From contig MKUW01000028.1 of the NCBI GenBank assembly GCA_001899005.1, forward strand, positions 159,807 through 223,806: a stretch of 64,000 nt of DNA, in the 5' to 3' direction. The notes below the pieces were generated by a model. That model made no database searches. It saw nothing but the letters and a program-made list of their open reading frames with translations, and was not told where the DNA came from. Origin of the DNA: Chloroflexi bacterium 44-23. GTDB taxonomy: Bacteria > Chloroflexota > Anaerolineae > Anaerolineales > Anaerolineaceae. This document shows, in pieces, positions 27,191 to 36,568 of the stretch. Each line of letters starts with the position of its first letter. The first letter of the stretch is position 1. The translations under genes and the position numbers were made by a program.

Positions 27191-28234
27191 ATGAATGACC
27201 CCATTGCCTTTCAAAAAGGAAGTATCGCGCTTCTCCCAAAATTAAGTGGAATAGGCGGCCCGACCTCCTTCCAGAAAAAACTAATGGAAGGTTTGGAAAA
27301 GAGAGGCATACATTCTCATTTCAACCCAGGCAACCCAACTACACGAGTTCTTCTGGTGAATGGCGGCAGCAAACATCTGGCGTCCATTTGGAAAGCACGA
27401 AAACGTGGGGTAAGGGTGGTACAGCGTTTGAATGGGATGAATTGGATCCATCGTCAACGCAAGACCGGAATTCGGCATTATTTACGCAGTGAATATGGCA
27501 ATTGGAATCTTTCATTTATCCGCAAACACCTGGCAGATCACATCGTTTACCAATCACTCTTTTCAAAAGACTGGTGGGAGAAAAAATACGGTCTCACACA
27601 TATAACGGATAGTATTGTCTATAATGGTGTTGACCTTGACTTTTACACACCGCTGGGTGCCCATTCACGGCCCACTGATCATATCCGTATTCTAATGGTC
27701 GAAGGCCGCCTTGGTGGTGGATACGAAGAAGGGTTGTTGAATGCCATCCGTTTGGTCACACAATTAAGTGAAAGGCTTTCACAACGCCTGGAATTAATGG
27801 TTCTGGGTGAAGTTTCCTCAATCGTCCAACGACAAATTGTGGGTGCTGGTAATACCTGGATTACATGGGAGGGCATTGTCAAACCTGAGCACATTCCGGT
27901 CTTTGACCGTTCTGCTCATATCCTTTTCTCAGCCGATATTAACGCTGCCTGCCCTAATTCAGTAATTGAGGCAATCGCCTGCGGTTTGCCAGTGGTCGCT
28001 TTCAATAGCGGGTCTTTGGAAGAAATTCTTAAAAATGATGCTGGTAAAGTTGCAGCTTACGGCAGTGATCCGTGGTTGTTAGAGCCACCCGACATAGCTG
28101 CTTTATCAGACGCAGCCTTGACTGTATTGGACAGACTGCCCTATTACCGTCAGCAGGCCCGTAAACGGGCAGAGCAACTGTTTGGACTGGATGCAATGAT
28201 AGCAGGTTATTGCGACACATTTTTCTCGAAATAA
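27191..28234 (+). CDS. Glycosyltransferase, GT-B fold (GT4 family-like)
   Basis: 347 residues. The N-terminal GT-B half has an early glycine-rich loop (PKLSGIGGPTSFQKKLMEG). The C-terminal half carries the nucleotide-sugar site ACPNSVIEAIACGLPVVAFN, which matches the E-x7-E pattern of the GT4 family (the first acidic residue is degenerate), plus GSLEEIL. It probably transfers a sugar, perhaps the ManNAcA made by the two preceding enzymes, to a growing surface glycan at the inner membrane face. ATG 27191 overlaps an ATGAATG stretch. Last gene of the wecC-wecB operon. The donor and acceptor cannot be read from the sequence. Confidence 0.85.
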   Translation: MNDPIAFQKGSIALLPKLSGIGGPTSFQKKLMEGLEKRGIHSHFNPGNPTTRVLLVNGGSKHLASIWKARKRGVRVVQRLNGMNWIHRQRKTGIRHYLRSEYGNWNLSFIRKHLADHIVYQSLFSKDWWEKKYGLTHITDSIVYNGVDLDFYTPLGAHSRPTDHIRILMVEGRLGGGYEEGLLNAIRLVTQLSERLSQRLELMVLGEVSSIVQRQIVGAGNTWITWEGIVKPEHIPVFDRSAHILFSADINAACPNSVIEAIACGLPVVAFNSGSLEEILKNDAGKVAAYGSDPWLLEPPDIAALSDAALTVLDRLPYYRQQARKRAEQLFGLDAMIAGYCDTFFSK

Positions 28235-28499
28235 AAACCTGTTTTGTGTGGATTCTTGATGTAATTGCCTGATTTAAATTATCAGAATAAGATTTCCATA
28301 GCATCATCACCGCTAATCTGGTATATTTATTGCAATTTTCCCTACCATTGAATTATTGGTAACAACACATTTTGTGATGATTATCTCCAATAATCGTCAT
28401 AAATTTACCAATTAATATTCAGTGATCAGTAAAATTCCAAACTGCTAAAATAAATTTCATTCCTCAATTAATAAAATTTCTGTTATCCCCAGGTGAACT

Positions 28500-30071
28500 A
28501 TCGCACTCTCTTTTGAATCCTCCAGTTGGCCCCTTTATCTCTCGATTGCCCTTTCTTTAATCCTGGGCCTCTACGCCTACTCGAAAAGATCCTCCCGTGT
28601 AGCTCGCACGTTTGCTTTGTTGATGTTTTCCACAACACTGTGGACATTGTTTTACTTGTTGGGTTATTCCAGCCAAACATTGAATGGGAAAATCTTCTGG
28701 TTACGAGTTAAATATATCCCCAGCACAATTACTCCTTTGATCTGGTTTTATTTCTCACTAGAATTCACCCAAAGTACCCGCTGGCTTCGGACCGGATGGG
28801 TGAAAATTAGCCTGGTTGCCTATGTCATCCTGACCTGGCTGGTGGTTTTCAGCAGCAATTGGCATGGCATCATGTGGCAAAAGGTGTGGATTGCACCTGG
28901 TCAGCCAGAAGAAGCAGTAATTCACGGCTTCTACTTTTGGGTTTACCTGGCTGTCAGTTACCTGGCTTTGCTTATGAGTTTTGTCGTCTATATTCACTTT
29001 TTTAGACAAGCAACTTCTTTTTACAAAATGCAAATCATGACCATGGCTATCGGCAGTGCTTTCCCATTGATAGCATCCGTATTATTCTTGTTCTTTAACT
29101 ACGATTTGATTCCACTGTTAGATGACACAATTTTCTTTTTGCTTCCTTCTGAAATATTCTTTGCATGGTCTCTTTTCGGCTTTCACTCATTTGAATTAAT
29201 GCCAATTGCTAAAGATTATCTCGTCAAGAATTTACCAATTGGCATTCTGGTTTTTAATAGATACAACAAAATCGTTGAAATCAACCCAACCGCGCAAAAA
29301 CTGTTAGGAATCTCCAGTGAGGTGATGGGAAAACCTGCCAATATTGTATTCAAAGATAAAGATGATATTTTCGTAATGAATTACATCGAGAACGAACTCG
29401 AAACCGAAATCGAGAGCAATGATTCGGAGGAAGTGAAGTATTTAAGTTTGCATCAATCTCCCATTCTTAACAAAGAACGACAATTCCTTGGACGCATCAT
29501 GCTCATCACAGATATAAATGAGCGCAAAAAACAAGAAACTACGTTAAGAAATTTTGCAACATACGATGAAATGACAAATGTTTATAATCGACGTCATTTT
29601 TTTGTTCTGGCTGAAAAAGAATTGCTGCGAGCCATTCGGTACAAACATGCAATCACAATCATCATCTTTGACATTGATAATTTCAAGCAATTCAACGATG
29701 CTTATGGACATGCACTGGGCGATGCAGTCATTACTCATGTAGCCAAAACTATTTTGAAAGCTTTACGTGATTCAGATATCTTTGGCCGTTATGGTGGTGA
29801 TGAATTTATCATTCTATTTCCAGAAATCAGCAAAGACTGCTCTATTAAAGCGGTTAGCCGCTTAAGAGAAGTTATCAAAGGATCTACATATCGTTATAAT
29901 GGACAAGATTTTCCGGTTACTCTCAGTTATGGAATTGCTCATTGGGACGGCAGCCAGGAAAAAACATTAGGGCAAATTATCCACCATGCCGATATGGCTC
30001 TCTTAAAAGCGAAAAAACGAGGCCGTGACTGTTACAATCTCTGGCCTGACGATGACCTGCCCAAAGGCTGA
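28500..30071 (+). CDS. Membrane diguanylate cyclase: 7TM-type sensor, PAS, GGDEF (apparent ATC start)
   Basis: About 523 residues. Seven hydrophobic helices fill residues 1-230 in the pattern of the histidine-kinase N-terminal 7TM module. A PAS domain follows (about 250-345, IGILVFNRYNKIVEINPTA…), then a canonical GGDEF domain: YDEMTNVYNRRHF, DIDNFKQFNDAYGHALGD, the I-site RDSD and FGRYGGDEF all intact. It should make cyclic-di-GMP under feedback control. ATG/TTG starts appear only from 28617, which would delete the first helix (WPLYLSIALSLILGLYAY). The frame opens after a TGA at 28494, and ATC 28500 lies 6 bases after AGG of AGGTGA, so a non-standard start or a sequencing error is inferred. 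The 265 bases upstream show nothing else. Confidence 0.88.
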   Translation: MALSFESSSWPLYLSIALSLILGLYAYSKRSSRVARTFALLMFSTTLWTLFYLLGYSSQTLNGKIFWLRVKYIPSTITPLIWFYFSLEFTQSTRWLRTGWVKISLVAYVILTWLVVFSSNWHGIMWQKVWIAPGQPEEAVIHGFYFWVYLAVSYLALLMSFVVYIHFFRQATSFYKMQIMTMAIGSAFPLIASVLFLFFNYDLIPLLDDTIFFLLPSEIFFAWSLFGFHSFELMPIAKDYLVKNLPIGILVFNRYNKIVEINPTAQKLLGISSEVMGKPANIVFKDKDDIFVMNYIENELETEIESNDSEEVKYLSLHQSPILNKERQFLGRIMLITDINERKKQETTLRNFATYDEMTNVYNRRHFFVLAEKELLRAIRYKHAITIIIFDIDNFKQFNDAYGHALGDAVITHVAKTILKALRDSDIFGRYGGDEFIILFPEISKDCSIKAVSRLREVIKGSTYRYNGQDFPVTLSYGIAHWDGSQEKTLGQIIHHADMALLKAKKRGRDCYNLWPDDDLPKG

Positions 30072-30130
30072 ATACATTGGAAAGGTTATAATAATTTTTT
30101 TGAAGAACGCTGCGACCCCTCCAGTATCGA

Positions 30131-31534
30131 TTAATTGGCTGGGTTGATCACATTTCCCAAGAAAAGGATCAGTCCACTTTCACGGTCTCGGATCAGCAAC
30201 ATAAACGGGTGATTAAAAATCATTTCTAGCGGTTCTTCTTCTGGCATGACTGAAGTTGCACCAACAATCACGGCGGTAGCGGCGGCTGCCTCTGTACCTT
30301 CTTCATCGACTGCCACGAAAGCCTTGTGGATTACATCACTGATATAAAGTGGCTGTGCTCCTTGCTCATACATACCTGAAAAATCGGCAGCATCTGTGAA
30401 AGGAGTTGTCATACCCAAATCTTTTAGTGCATTACTGACAGAAAAACTGCTTTCAAATTCAAATTTCGGCATCTTTAAGAGAATTTCACCCTGCTTCTTA
30501 CTCTTCATTAACAGATTGTAACTTGCCAGGTCAAACCCTTGAATGAACTTGTTCAAGTCACTCTGGCGCGGCATCAATAAGACCATTGAATAACGAGAAT
30601 TCATATATGGAATCTCAATCATTTGAATTTCATCATTATATTGGTAATTAAACTGGCCTTTTTGTTCCATCATATCGACGGGCACAATTTGATCCGCAGT
30701 CGTGGCAAAATCAGCAGAATGAGTGAGTTTTTTGTTGAACTCTTTTTGCCAGGTTGCATTGAAGTAAATGGCGTTTGTTAAAACCAGACGGGTGAATGAA
30801 TCCAACGCTCCAGGTGAAATTAGATCTTTAATTTTGTCATTGGTCTGGTTTGCCACCCACTTATTGATGGTTATACGGGCTTTTTCAGCAGATTTGACGA
30901 AATCAACCAAGTGAATCCCGGCTCCATAAGATTCAGCAATCAAATCGAGGTAAGGGCTTTTAAAGGGATATCCGGATTGTCCCCAAATGGCATTGGCAAC
31001 ATTTAGTTGAAAAGCATCCGGCATATCTCTTAGGTTTTCTGGCACCCGATAGAGACTCTGGTCCAGTCCATTGATCCGGCTGTGAAGATCATCCTGGGAT
31101 AACTGAAAATGAAGCACATTTGCCATTTCAGTTTCAGTCTCTCCGCGGGCACCTGCCAATGTCATGGCCATTGCCTGAGTGATACTATACGGTGAAAAGA
31201 AAAAATTAGTGTCATTATCTTTGGATAGCAGGTGATACAGGTCGTAGCCAAAGGCGTTCATATTGGCTGCAATCTCTTGATAATCCTGAGCAAGAGTATC
31301 CAGTTCGATCCCCTTCTGGTTCGATTTAATGACGCCATCTTTAATTGACTCTGGAGAGGGTTGTTGCGTTTCGGTAGTGCCAGTGGCGGGAGTCGGATAA
31401 CCGTTGGGAGAAATTATGGTAGGAGTAGTAAGCGCACCTGGATAACCATCGGGGGTCTTTTCAGGCAGCCCACTTGTACAGGCTGTTATCATAAGTAGGA
31501 AAATCATCACCATCAAGCCTTTTTTCATTTTCAA
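30131..31534 (-). CDS. Serpin lipoprotein (serine protease inhibitor), second of a tandem pair
   Basis: 467 residues: signal peptide with lipobox ITAC, a Thr/Pro linker to about residue 65, then a complete serpin fold. Recognisable are FFFSPYSITQAMAMTLAGA, LTNAIYFNATWQKEF, the breach/shutter region, and the hinge FVAVDEEGTEAAAATA before a reactive loop ending in FNHPFMLLIRD. The small-residue hinge (P15-P9) predicts an inhibitory serpin. Counting from the hinge puts P1-P1' near Thr-Ser, and the loop after it is about five residues longer than in antitrypsin. It would sit on the outer surface and trap attacking proteases. The gene follows its paralogue by 28 bases in one operon. Confidence 0.93.
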   Translation of the reverse strand: MKMKKGLMVMIFLLMITACTSGLPEKTPDGYPGALTTPTIISPNGYPTPATGTTETQQPSPESIKDGVIKSNQKGIELDTLAQDYQEIAANMNAFGYDLYHLLSKDNDTNFFFSPYSITQAMAMTLAGARGETETEMANVLHFQLSQDDLHSRINGLDQSLYRVPENLRDMPDAFQLNVANAIWGQSGYPFKSPYLDLIAESYGAGIHLVDFVKSAEKARITINKWVANQTNDKIKDLISPGALDSFTRLVLTNAIYFNATWQKEFNKKLTHSADFATTADQIVPVDMMEQKGQFNYQYNDEIQMIEIPYMNSRYSMVLLMPRQSDLNKFIQGFDLASYNLLMKSKKQGEILLKMPKFEFESSFSVSNALKDLGMTTPFTDAADFSGMYEQGAQPLYISDVIHKAFVAVDEEGTEAAAATAVIVGATSVMPEEEPLEMIFNHPFMLLIRDRESGLILFLGNVINPAN

Positions 31535-31562
31535 TTCTTACCTCCTGGCAGATCCCTGCCTT

Positions 31563-32903
31563 CTAATCTCCAACAAAAACACCTAAAAAGAGAATTGTCC
31601 CGCTCAGCTGGTCACACACGAGGAACAGAAAGGGATGATCAAATTTAAGTTGAGGTGAATCAATTGGCTTCATCCCCTTTCGTTGCATCAAGATGGCTGT
31701 AGCTGCAGCTGCTTCTGTCCCAGATTCGTCCACATCGATAAAAGCCTGGTGCAGGACCTGGCCGATGTACAAATGATTACCTGCATCTATTCCGGAAAAA
31801 TCAGCTTGTTGCGGATCAAAGGCTGCCACCATTCCCAATTTTTTCAAACTTTCGTCAAGTTGAACAGCGCTTTTTATTTTTAATTTTGGCATCCAAAGAT
31901 CAACGTCGCCTTGGTTGGATTGCACCAGGATTTCATTGAATTTGGTTGCGTCCATCTCCTGTATGAAATTCTGTAAAGAATCAGCAATCGGCATCAACAT
32001 TAAAAACGAAAGCTGACCGGCATCATACGGAAGTTCAGCCAAAATATATTCAGAATTCGATTGATAATTCAAGAAGATGGATTGATACATCATGGGTACA
32101 GTTTCAGAGGCATAACCCTCCCGATAAAAAGGTTGATCTGTTGTCACTTCAGGAGCAAATGGAAATTCCCAAGCAGCTTTTAAATAAATCGTGTTGATCA
32201 AGGCCATCAGGGTTTGAGAATCAATGGCACCTGCTGGTACAAGCTCTTCAAATTTGCCCTGGGTCTGTTTTGCAACCCAATCATTTATTTCAAGACGAGT
32301 TGTCTGCGGGTCTTGCATGAAATTGGATGGGTGCAAGCTGCTGCCGTACTGAGTAGCCAGCAAATCAAGAAATTTTTGCTGATAGGGGTAACCATCCTGA
32401 ACCCAGATAGAATTTTCAATCTTAAGCTCAAAATCTGTTTCTTGATTGTCTGTCCTATTTGATTGCTTTATTATCTGCTGATCAAGCCGGTTCCAGGTTT
32501 GGTGGTATTCAGCAGCCGGCATACGGGTATTAAGTACTCCACGCATTTGCATGCCAGTTTCGGTAGCTGCACCACCATAAACCTGTGCCAGCCCAAGAGC
32601 GATTGAGTAGGGCGAAAAAACAAAATTTTTTGGCTTTTTGGATTTAAATTGTGTGCGTACTAAGTTAAACCCGAATTGATTGTTTGCCAATACTAAATCT
32701 GGCAATAATTCAAGGGTAGAGGCCACAGGTTGTTCACGGATAAGATTCGTCATGGCGATGCTTCCTTTTAATTCATTTGGAGCTGCCACAGTTCCAGCAG
32801 CCATCTCTGGTTGATTGTAAGGCCCGCCAGTAAAGGGCGAACAAGTAGAGAGAATGAAAGAGAATATAATGCAAAAAGCAAAGTACTTAATGGTCATTTT
32901 CAT
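31563..32903 (-). CDS. Serpin lipoprotein (serine protease inhibitor), first of a tandem pair
   Basis: 446 residues. A signal peptide ends in the lipobox LSTC, followed by a linker and a full serpin domain: FVFSPYSIALGLAQVYGGA, LINTIYLKAAWEFPF, then the hinge FIDVDESGTEAAAATA and the ending FDHPFLFLVCD. The inhibitory-type hinge is intact. Counting from the hinge places Arg-Lys at about P2-P1, so trypsin-like or dibasic-specific proteases are the expected targets, unlike its downstream paralogue. It starts at ATG 32903 (MKMTIKYFAF). The two genes likely arose by tandem duplication followed by divergence of the reactive loop. Confidence 0.93.
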   Translation of the reverse strand: MKMTIKYFAFCIIFSFILSTCSPFTGGPYNQPEMAAGTVAAPNELKGSIAMTNLIREQPVASTLELLPDLVLANNQFGFNLVRTQFKSKKPKNFVFSPYSIALGLAQVYGGAATETGMQMRGVLNTRMPAAEYHQTWNRLDQQIIKQSNRTDNQETDFELKIENSIWVQDGYPYQQKFLDLLATQYGSSLHPSNFMQDPQTTRLEINDWVAKQTQGKFEELVPAGAIDSQTLMALINTIYLKAAWEFPFAPEVTTDQPFYREGYASETVPMMYQSIFLNYQSNSEYILAELPYDAGQLSFLMLMPIADSLQNFIQEMDATKFNEILVQSNQGDVDLWMPKLKIKSAVQLDESLKKLGMVAAFDPQQADFSGIDAGNHLYIGQVLHQAFIDVDESGTEAAAATAILMQRKGMKPIDSPQLKFDHPFLFLVCDQLSGTILFLGVFVGD

Positions 32904-32986
32904 TTAAATATTCCTCGGCTCACTCTTCAGACGAAGACGAGCTGTGAAATGTTCCTTATATAAATATTTATTATGATAGGCGGAAA

Positions 32987-33511
32987 TTATTCGCTATTTC
33001 CATAGTCCATTAATATGCGATCCTGCCCGCGATTAATTTCCCATGGATATATGATGTGAGCATCTGTTACCGCCGCATAGTAATCAGGACGCACTTTGCC
33101 AAATAAATTCCGGTAAGGATTAAAATGTAATACACAAGTATAAGCTTTCCCGCCAGCACTGGCAATCCGATTGCGCACTGCTGTGATTGTACGCCCTGAA
33201 CCCCATACATCATCAACAGTCAGAATTTTTTGACCGACCAACAAGCTATCGTCGGGAAATTGGATGAATTTTGGCCAGGCCAATAACCTTCTTTTTTTGC
33301 GTTCCTCTTCCATTTGAACTTCATTCGGAAAATCCACCGAAGCGGTAAGGATCGTGTGCAAGCCCAATGCTTCTGCCAGCATTCCCCCGGGTAAAATGCC
33401 ACCATTGGTGATCATGATCATACTGTCAAATTCTGGCTCAAATTGAGGGATGAGATGGTCAATAAGCTGATCAACGTCCATCCAGGTTAATACTTCGCGT
33501 CTAGGAAGCAT
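32987..33511 (-). CDS. Phosphoribosyltransferase (PRTase type I fold)
   Basis: 174 residues. The 13-residue PRPP-binding motif is clear (KILTVDDVWGSGRT), and NGGILPGGMLAEALG matches the PPi loop of type I PRTases, hypoxanthine/xanthine-guanine salvage enzymes being the nearest in layout. It should use PRPP with a purine base. The C-terminal stretch DYYAAVTDAHIIYPWEI is typical of the xanthine/guanine branch, with Ile-Tyr-Pro-Trp near the base site. It starts at ATG 33511. It lies 83 bases upstream of the first serpin gene on the same strand and could share a transcript, but a functional link is not evident. The exact base is undecided. Confidence 0.85.
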   Translation of the reverse strand: MLPRREVLTWMDVDQLIDHLIPQFEPEFDSMIMITNGGILPGGMLAEALGLHTILTASVDFPNEVQMEEERKKRRLLAWPKFIQFPDDSLLVGQKILTVDDVWGSGRTITAVRNRIASAGGKAYTCVLHFNPYRNLFGKVRPDYYAAVTDAHIIYPWEINRGQDRILMDYGNSE

Positions 33512-33591
33512 TGGATTTCCATCCTTATTATTTATTGGTTCACATCAAATTATAGCAGGAAATTTCATGGTAATAAGCATTGGTTTACTTT

Positions 33592-33840
33592 AACCAAAAA
33601 GCCACGGGATTTGCCGTGGTTTTTGCTAAAAGCTTGCCAGCTCTGATTTTTCCCTATAAACTTCTGGAACCTGGAATGATCAAAGTAGGATCATAAGCTC
33701 CAGAAGTTCAAGGGATTACCCAAATATTACCCATCTGGTTTAATATTACCAGTTTAGTATTAAATTCATGATAAATTCTGATTAACGTTTGTGGATAGCT
33801 TGTTAATCGACTGTTAACAATTCTCCTCTAGGGTAGAATT
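33592..33840. promoter_or_regulatory. Structured divergent intergenic region: two hairpins and repeated GTTAA boxes
   Basis: Between the divergent phosphoribosyltransferase and phosphatase genes. (1) A terminator-like hairpin: CCACGG (33602-33607) with CCGTGG (33614-33619), flanked by A5 and T5 tracts. (2) A nested hairpin: CTTCTGGA (33661-33668) pairs with TCCAGAAG (33699-33706) and encloses ATGATC (33677-33682) and GATCAT (33689-33694). (3) Overlapping inverted repeats: GATTAAC (33780-33786) with GTTAATC (33802-33808), and TTGTTAA (33800-33806) with TTAACAA (33814-33820), just ahead of the plus-strand gene. A TAGAAT at 33834-33839 may be its -10 box. Confidence 0.45.
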
Positions 33841-33872
33841 AGGGCAGATAACGACAGACTTAGGAGTGATTC

Positions 33873-35147
33873 ATGCAAAATTTAAGTGACGAAATTCTCC
33901 CTATCCTAAAATCTCATAAAATTGAGGGTATCAATGCCGGAAATGACAGCCTTCTCCCAAATTATAATGGTTTTTCGCTAGTCAATATCCCTGGAACTAT
34001 ATGTAAATTGCTTGATATTGCTCCGTTTGGCGCAGCCAGTCTTTCAGATGATATATTAAGACACCTGAATGGGCCCTATGAAAATATCGTTTTTATTTTG
34101 ATAGATGGCTTACGTTATAATTTTTTTCAGGAATTTTTTCAAACTCCGCTCTGGCAATCCCAGACTGACAATGCCCTCTTCACACCAATAACCAGTATTT
34201 CACCCAGCACAACCTCGACTGCATTAACAAGCTTATGGACCGGGCGCCATCCGGCTGAACACGGCATTCTCGGTTATGAGGTTTGGCTGAAAGAATACGG
34301 CATGATCGCCAACATGATTAACCATTCTGCTTTCACCTTCCAGGGTGATAACGGCGGACTACAGCGTGCCGGATTTGATCCCGCCACCTTTTTGCCGGTG
34401 GAAACCCTGGGGCCACACATGCGCAAGAATAAAGTAAAGCCATCCGCATTGCAAAATATCTCGATCGCATATTCGGGTCTTTCAAAGATGCTTTTTCCAT
34501 CAGTAAATATAATTCCATATCGCTCAAACATCGATCTCTTTGTGTCACTGGAAAATTTATTGCGTGAAGAACAAATAGAAAAAACATATACTTATATTTA
34601 CTGGGAGACAATCGATACACTTTCTCACCGGTTCGGGCCGGATGACGAGCGCATAATTCGCGAATTCGAACATTTTAGCCAGGCATTGATTGACTCCATT
34701 GAAAGAATAAAAAGGAGCAATCATAGCAAAACTCTGCTGATAATCAGCGCAGATCACGGCTTTGTGCATACCCCAATCGATAGCCGATATGATCTCACGC
34801 GGTATGCCGATATCAACAAGCTGCTGGTAATGGTGCCGACAGGTGAAAATCGTTTACCCTATCTTTTTCCAAAAAATGGCTGCAGTGAGCAATTGCTCAA
34901 ATTACTTCAGCTTCATTTTGGGGATGACTTTATCGCGATTCCATCCAAAATCGCAATCGATAAGGGCTTATTCGGAAGAGGAGACTATCACCCAATGCTG
35001 GCAGAGCGACTCGGTGAGTGGGTAGTCATACCCCAAAACAACGCCTATTTATGGTGGTGGTGGCAGAAAGAAAACCCCCTTTTAGGGCGGCATGGCGGCC
35101 TTTCTCCAGAGGAAATGCTGATTCCATTTTTTGCGTTAGAACTTTAA
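33873..35147 (+). CDS. Alkaline-phosphatase-superfamily hydrolase (type I phosphodiesterase/nucleotide pyrophosphatase-like)
   Basis: 424 residues. Metal-binding and catalytic signatures appear in the superfamily order: FILIDGLRYNF (first metal Asp), SPSTTSTALTSLWTGRHPAEHG (nucleophile Thr and the TG..P..HG block), IYWETIDTLSHRFGP (second metal Asp and His), SADHGFVHTP (Asp-His pair) and a final GRHGGLSPEEMLIPF. It should hydrolyse phosphate mono- or diesters using two metal ions. No signal peptide is present, so it is cytoplasmic, unlike many homologues. ATG 33873 is preceded by AGGAG at a good distance. Monocistronic. The substrate is unknown. Confidence 0.9.
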   Translation: MQNLSDEILPILKSHKIEGINAGNDSLLPNYNGFSLVNIPGTICKLLDIAPFGAASLSDDILRHLNGPYENIVFILIDGLRYNFFQEFFQTPLWQSQTDNALFTPITSISPSTTSTALTSLWTGRHPAEHGILGYEVWLKEYGMIANMINHSAFTFQGDNGGLQRAGFDPATFLPVETLGPHMRKNKVKPSALQNISIAYSGLSKMLFPSVNIIPYRSNIDLFVSLENLLREEQIEKTYTYIYWETIDTLSHRFGPDDERIIREFEHFSQALIDSIERIKRSNHSKTLLIISADHGFVHTPIDSRYDLTRYADINKLLVMVPTGENRLPYLFPKNGCSEQLLKLLQLHFGDDFIAIPSKIAIDKGLFGRGDYHPMLAERLGEWVVIPQNNAYLWWWWQKENPLLGRHGGLSPEEMLIPFFALEL

Positions 35148-35203
35148 TGGAATCGAATGTAAATATAAGCTTTTCAGAGGTTGATCACATAAAAGCTGTA
35201 CTT

Positions 35204-36568
35204 TTAAGCCTTCCATTTAAGAAAGGGCAGCCAATTTTCGGTTTGATTAACATACCACATGGCACCCAGCCCGATGATCGTAACGCCAAGGCTGATTACC
35301 CAGCCAATATAGGGAATGGCACTGGCAAGCACAAACAAGGTTACACCCAGTATGCCTGCGGATAGGTCCGCCGGGCGGTGATGGTCGATATATCGTCTTA
35401 ATATTTGCCTTCCGAGCCAAAACGAAACGATAAACTTACTGACAAATATCACCAAAATACCAAAAAATACGGTTATCCATAACAGGGCTAACAAAACCAG
35501 AGCTAATATTGAACGTCCGAGTCCGCCGATTGAAAACAATCCGAAAAGAAAAGAAGAAGCAATTACGAGCAAGATGAGAAGGAATAAGCCAATATAAATC
35601 GAGATTAAACTGATCAATCCAATACCGGCTGCCTGTAAAGGTCTGGCTGCGACTTGGGCAGCTGAACTTTTGGCGAAAATCGGGAAAAACCACAAAGTAA
35701 TAATTGTGGTAAAGATCAGGCTGATCCAAAGCCGAAACATACGGATGATACGCCGAATCGCCGGGTGTTCCACCGCATTGGCTGCTTTAACCTCATGCTC
35801 AGTAAAGTTAATAAGTGCTTGCTCGGAATTAAATGGTCCGGAATATTGAACTTGCCCTCCAATTTCAGCTTGACCACTGATTAAGAATGGAATCTCTAAT
35901 GGTTCTGGAATCTGGAAATTGGCCAAATAAGGCATCCAAAACCTGATAGCATCTTCATTTGCCTGCCCTGGATCGATTCGCAAATAGGCATTCTTGGACA
36001 CACGACCGTCGAGCTGCAAAGCTGTACTCAATAAGTACAAATTATTCTCAATTTTTCCGGAAATAAGTGCCTGGTAGGCAGCAATATATAGATTGTCTCC
36101 TACCTGTGAGTTTTGTTCCAAATCCAGTTGGTACCCACTAAAAAAGAGATTGTGCTCTACATGCGAGGTGTCAGAAAATAACGTCGTAAATGCCAATCCA
36201 AAAAAGTTTCGCGCTACAACACCAGCGATATTGGCATTCTGTGCTAAAACGACCAAATTTCCTGAAAATACGGCACCTTCATTGACTGTTACAGACCGCG
36301 CGATTAATAGGGAGTCATTTTTTAATGTGGCTGTTGAATCAATTGTTATTTCCTGCCCAATTGCAACCAGCATGCCAGCCACTTCGCCCTGGATTTTGAT
36401 CGAAGGTGCATTCAGATACAAATCATCAGCAACCACCTGGTCGGCTGGAATTGTGCCTTCCTGAAAAAGATCAGCAGCTAAAATATTTGGCGCAGTCATC
36501 CACAAGGCTATAACAATCAACCCAATAATTACTGGCAGACTCCGGCGCTTTAAACTGAAAAATTTCAT
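35204..36568 (-). CDS. Exported bactofilin-like (polymer-forming) domain fused to a multi-helix membrane domain
   Basis: 454 residues. A signal peptide (about 1-31, ending ILAADLF) is followed by a repetitive beta-solenoid region (about 35-225) of short units such as DDLYLNAPSIKIQGEVAG, LIARSVTVNEGAVFSGNL and NNLYLLSTALQLDGRV, typical of bactofilin-like folds. The second half has five or six hydrophobic helices (about 275-445) with a Gly-rich, Leu/Ile-rich composition. The topology places the solenoid outside the membrane. Similar architectures are annotated as polymer-forming membrane proteins of unknown role. It ends 57 bases from the convergent phosphatase gene. Function not assigned. Confidence 0.75.
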   Translation of the reverse strand: MKFFSLKRRSLPVIIGLIVIALWMTAPNILAADLFQEGTIPADQVVADDLYLNAPSIKIQGEVAGMLVAIGQEITIDSTATLKNDSLLIARSVTVNEGAVFSGNLVVLAQNANIAGVVARNFFGLAFTTLFSDTSHVEHNLFFSGYQLDLEQNSQVGDNLYIAAYQALISGKIENNLYLLSTALQLDGRVSKNAYLRIDPGQANEDAIRFWMPYLANFQIPEPLEIPFLISGQAEIGGQVQYSGPFNSEQALINFTEHEVKAANAVEHPAIRRIIRMFRLWISLIFTTIITLWFFPIFAKSSAAQVAARPLQAAGIGLISLISIYIGLFLLILLVIASSFLFGLFSIGGLGRSILALVLLALLWITVFFGILVIFVSKFIVSFWLGRQILRRYIDHHRPADLSAGILGVTLFVLASAIPYIGWVISLGVTIIGLGAMWYVNQTENWLPFLKWKA

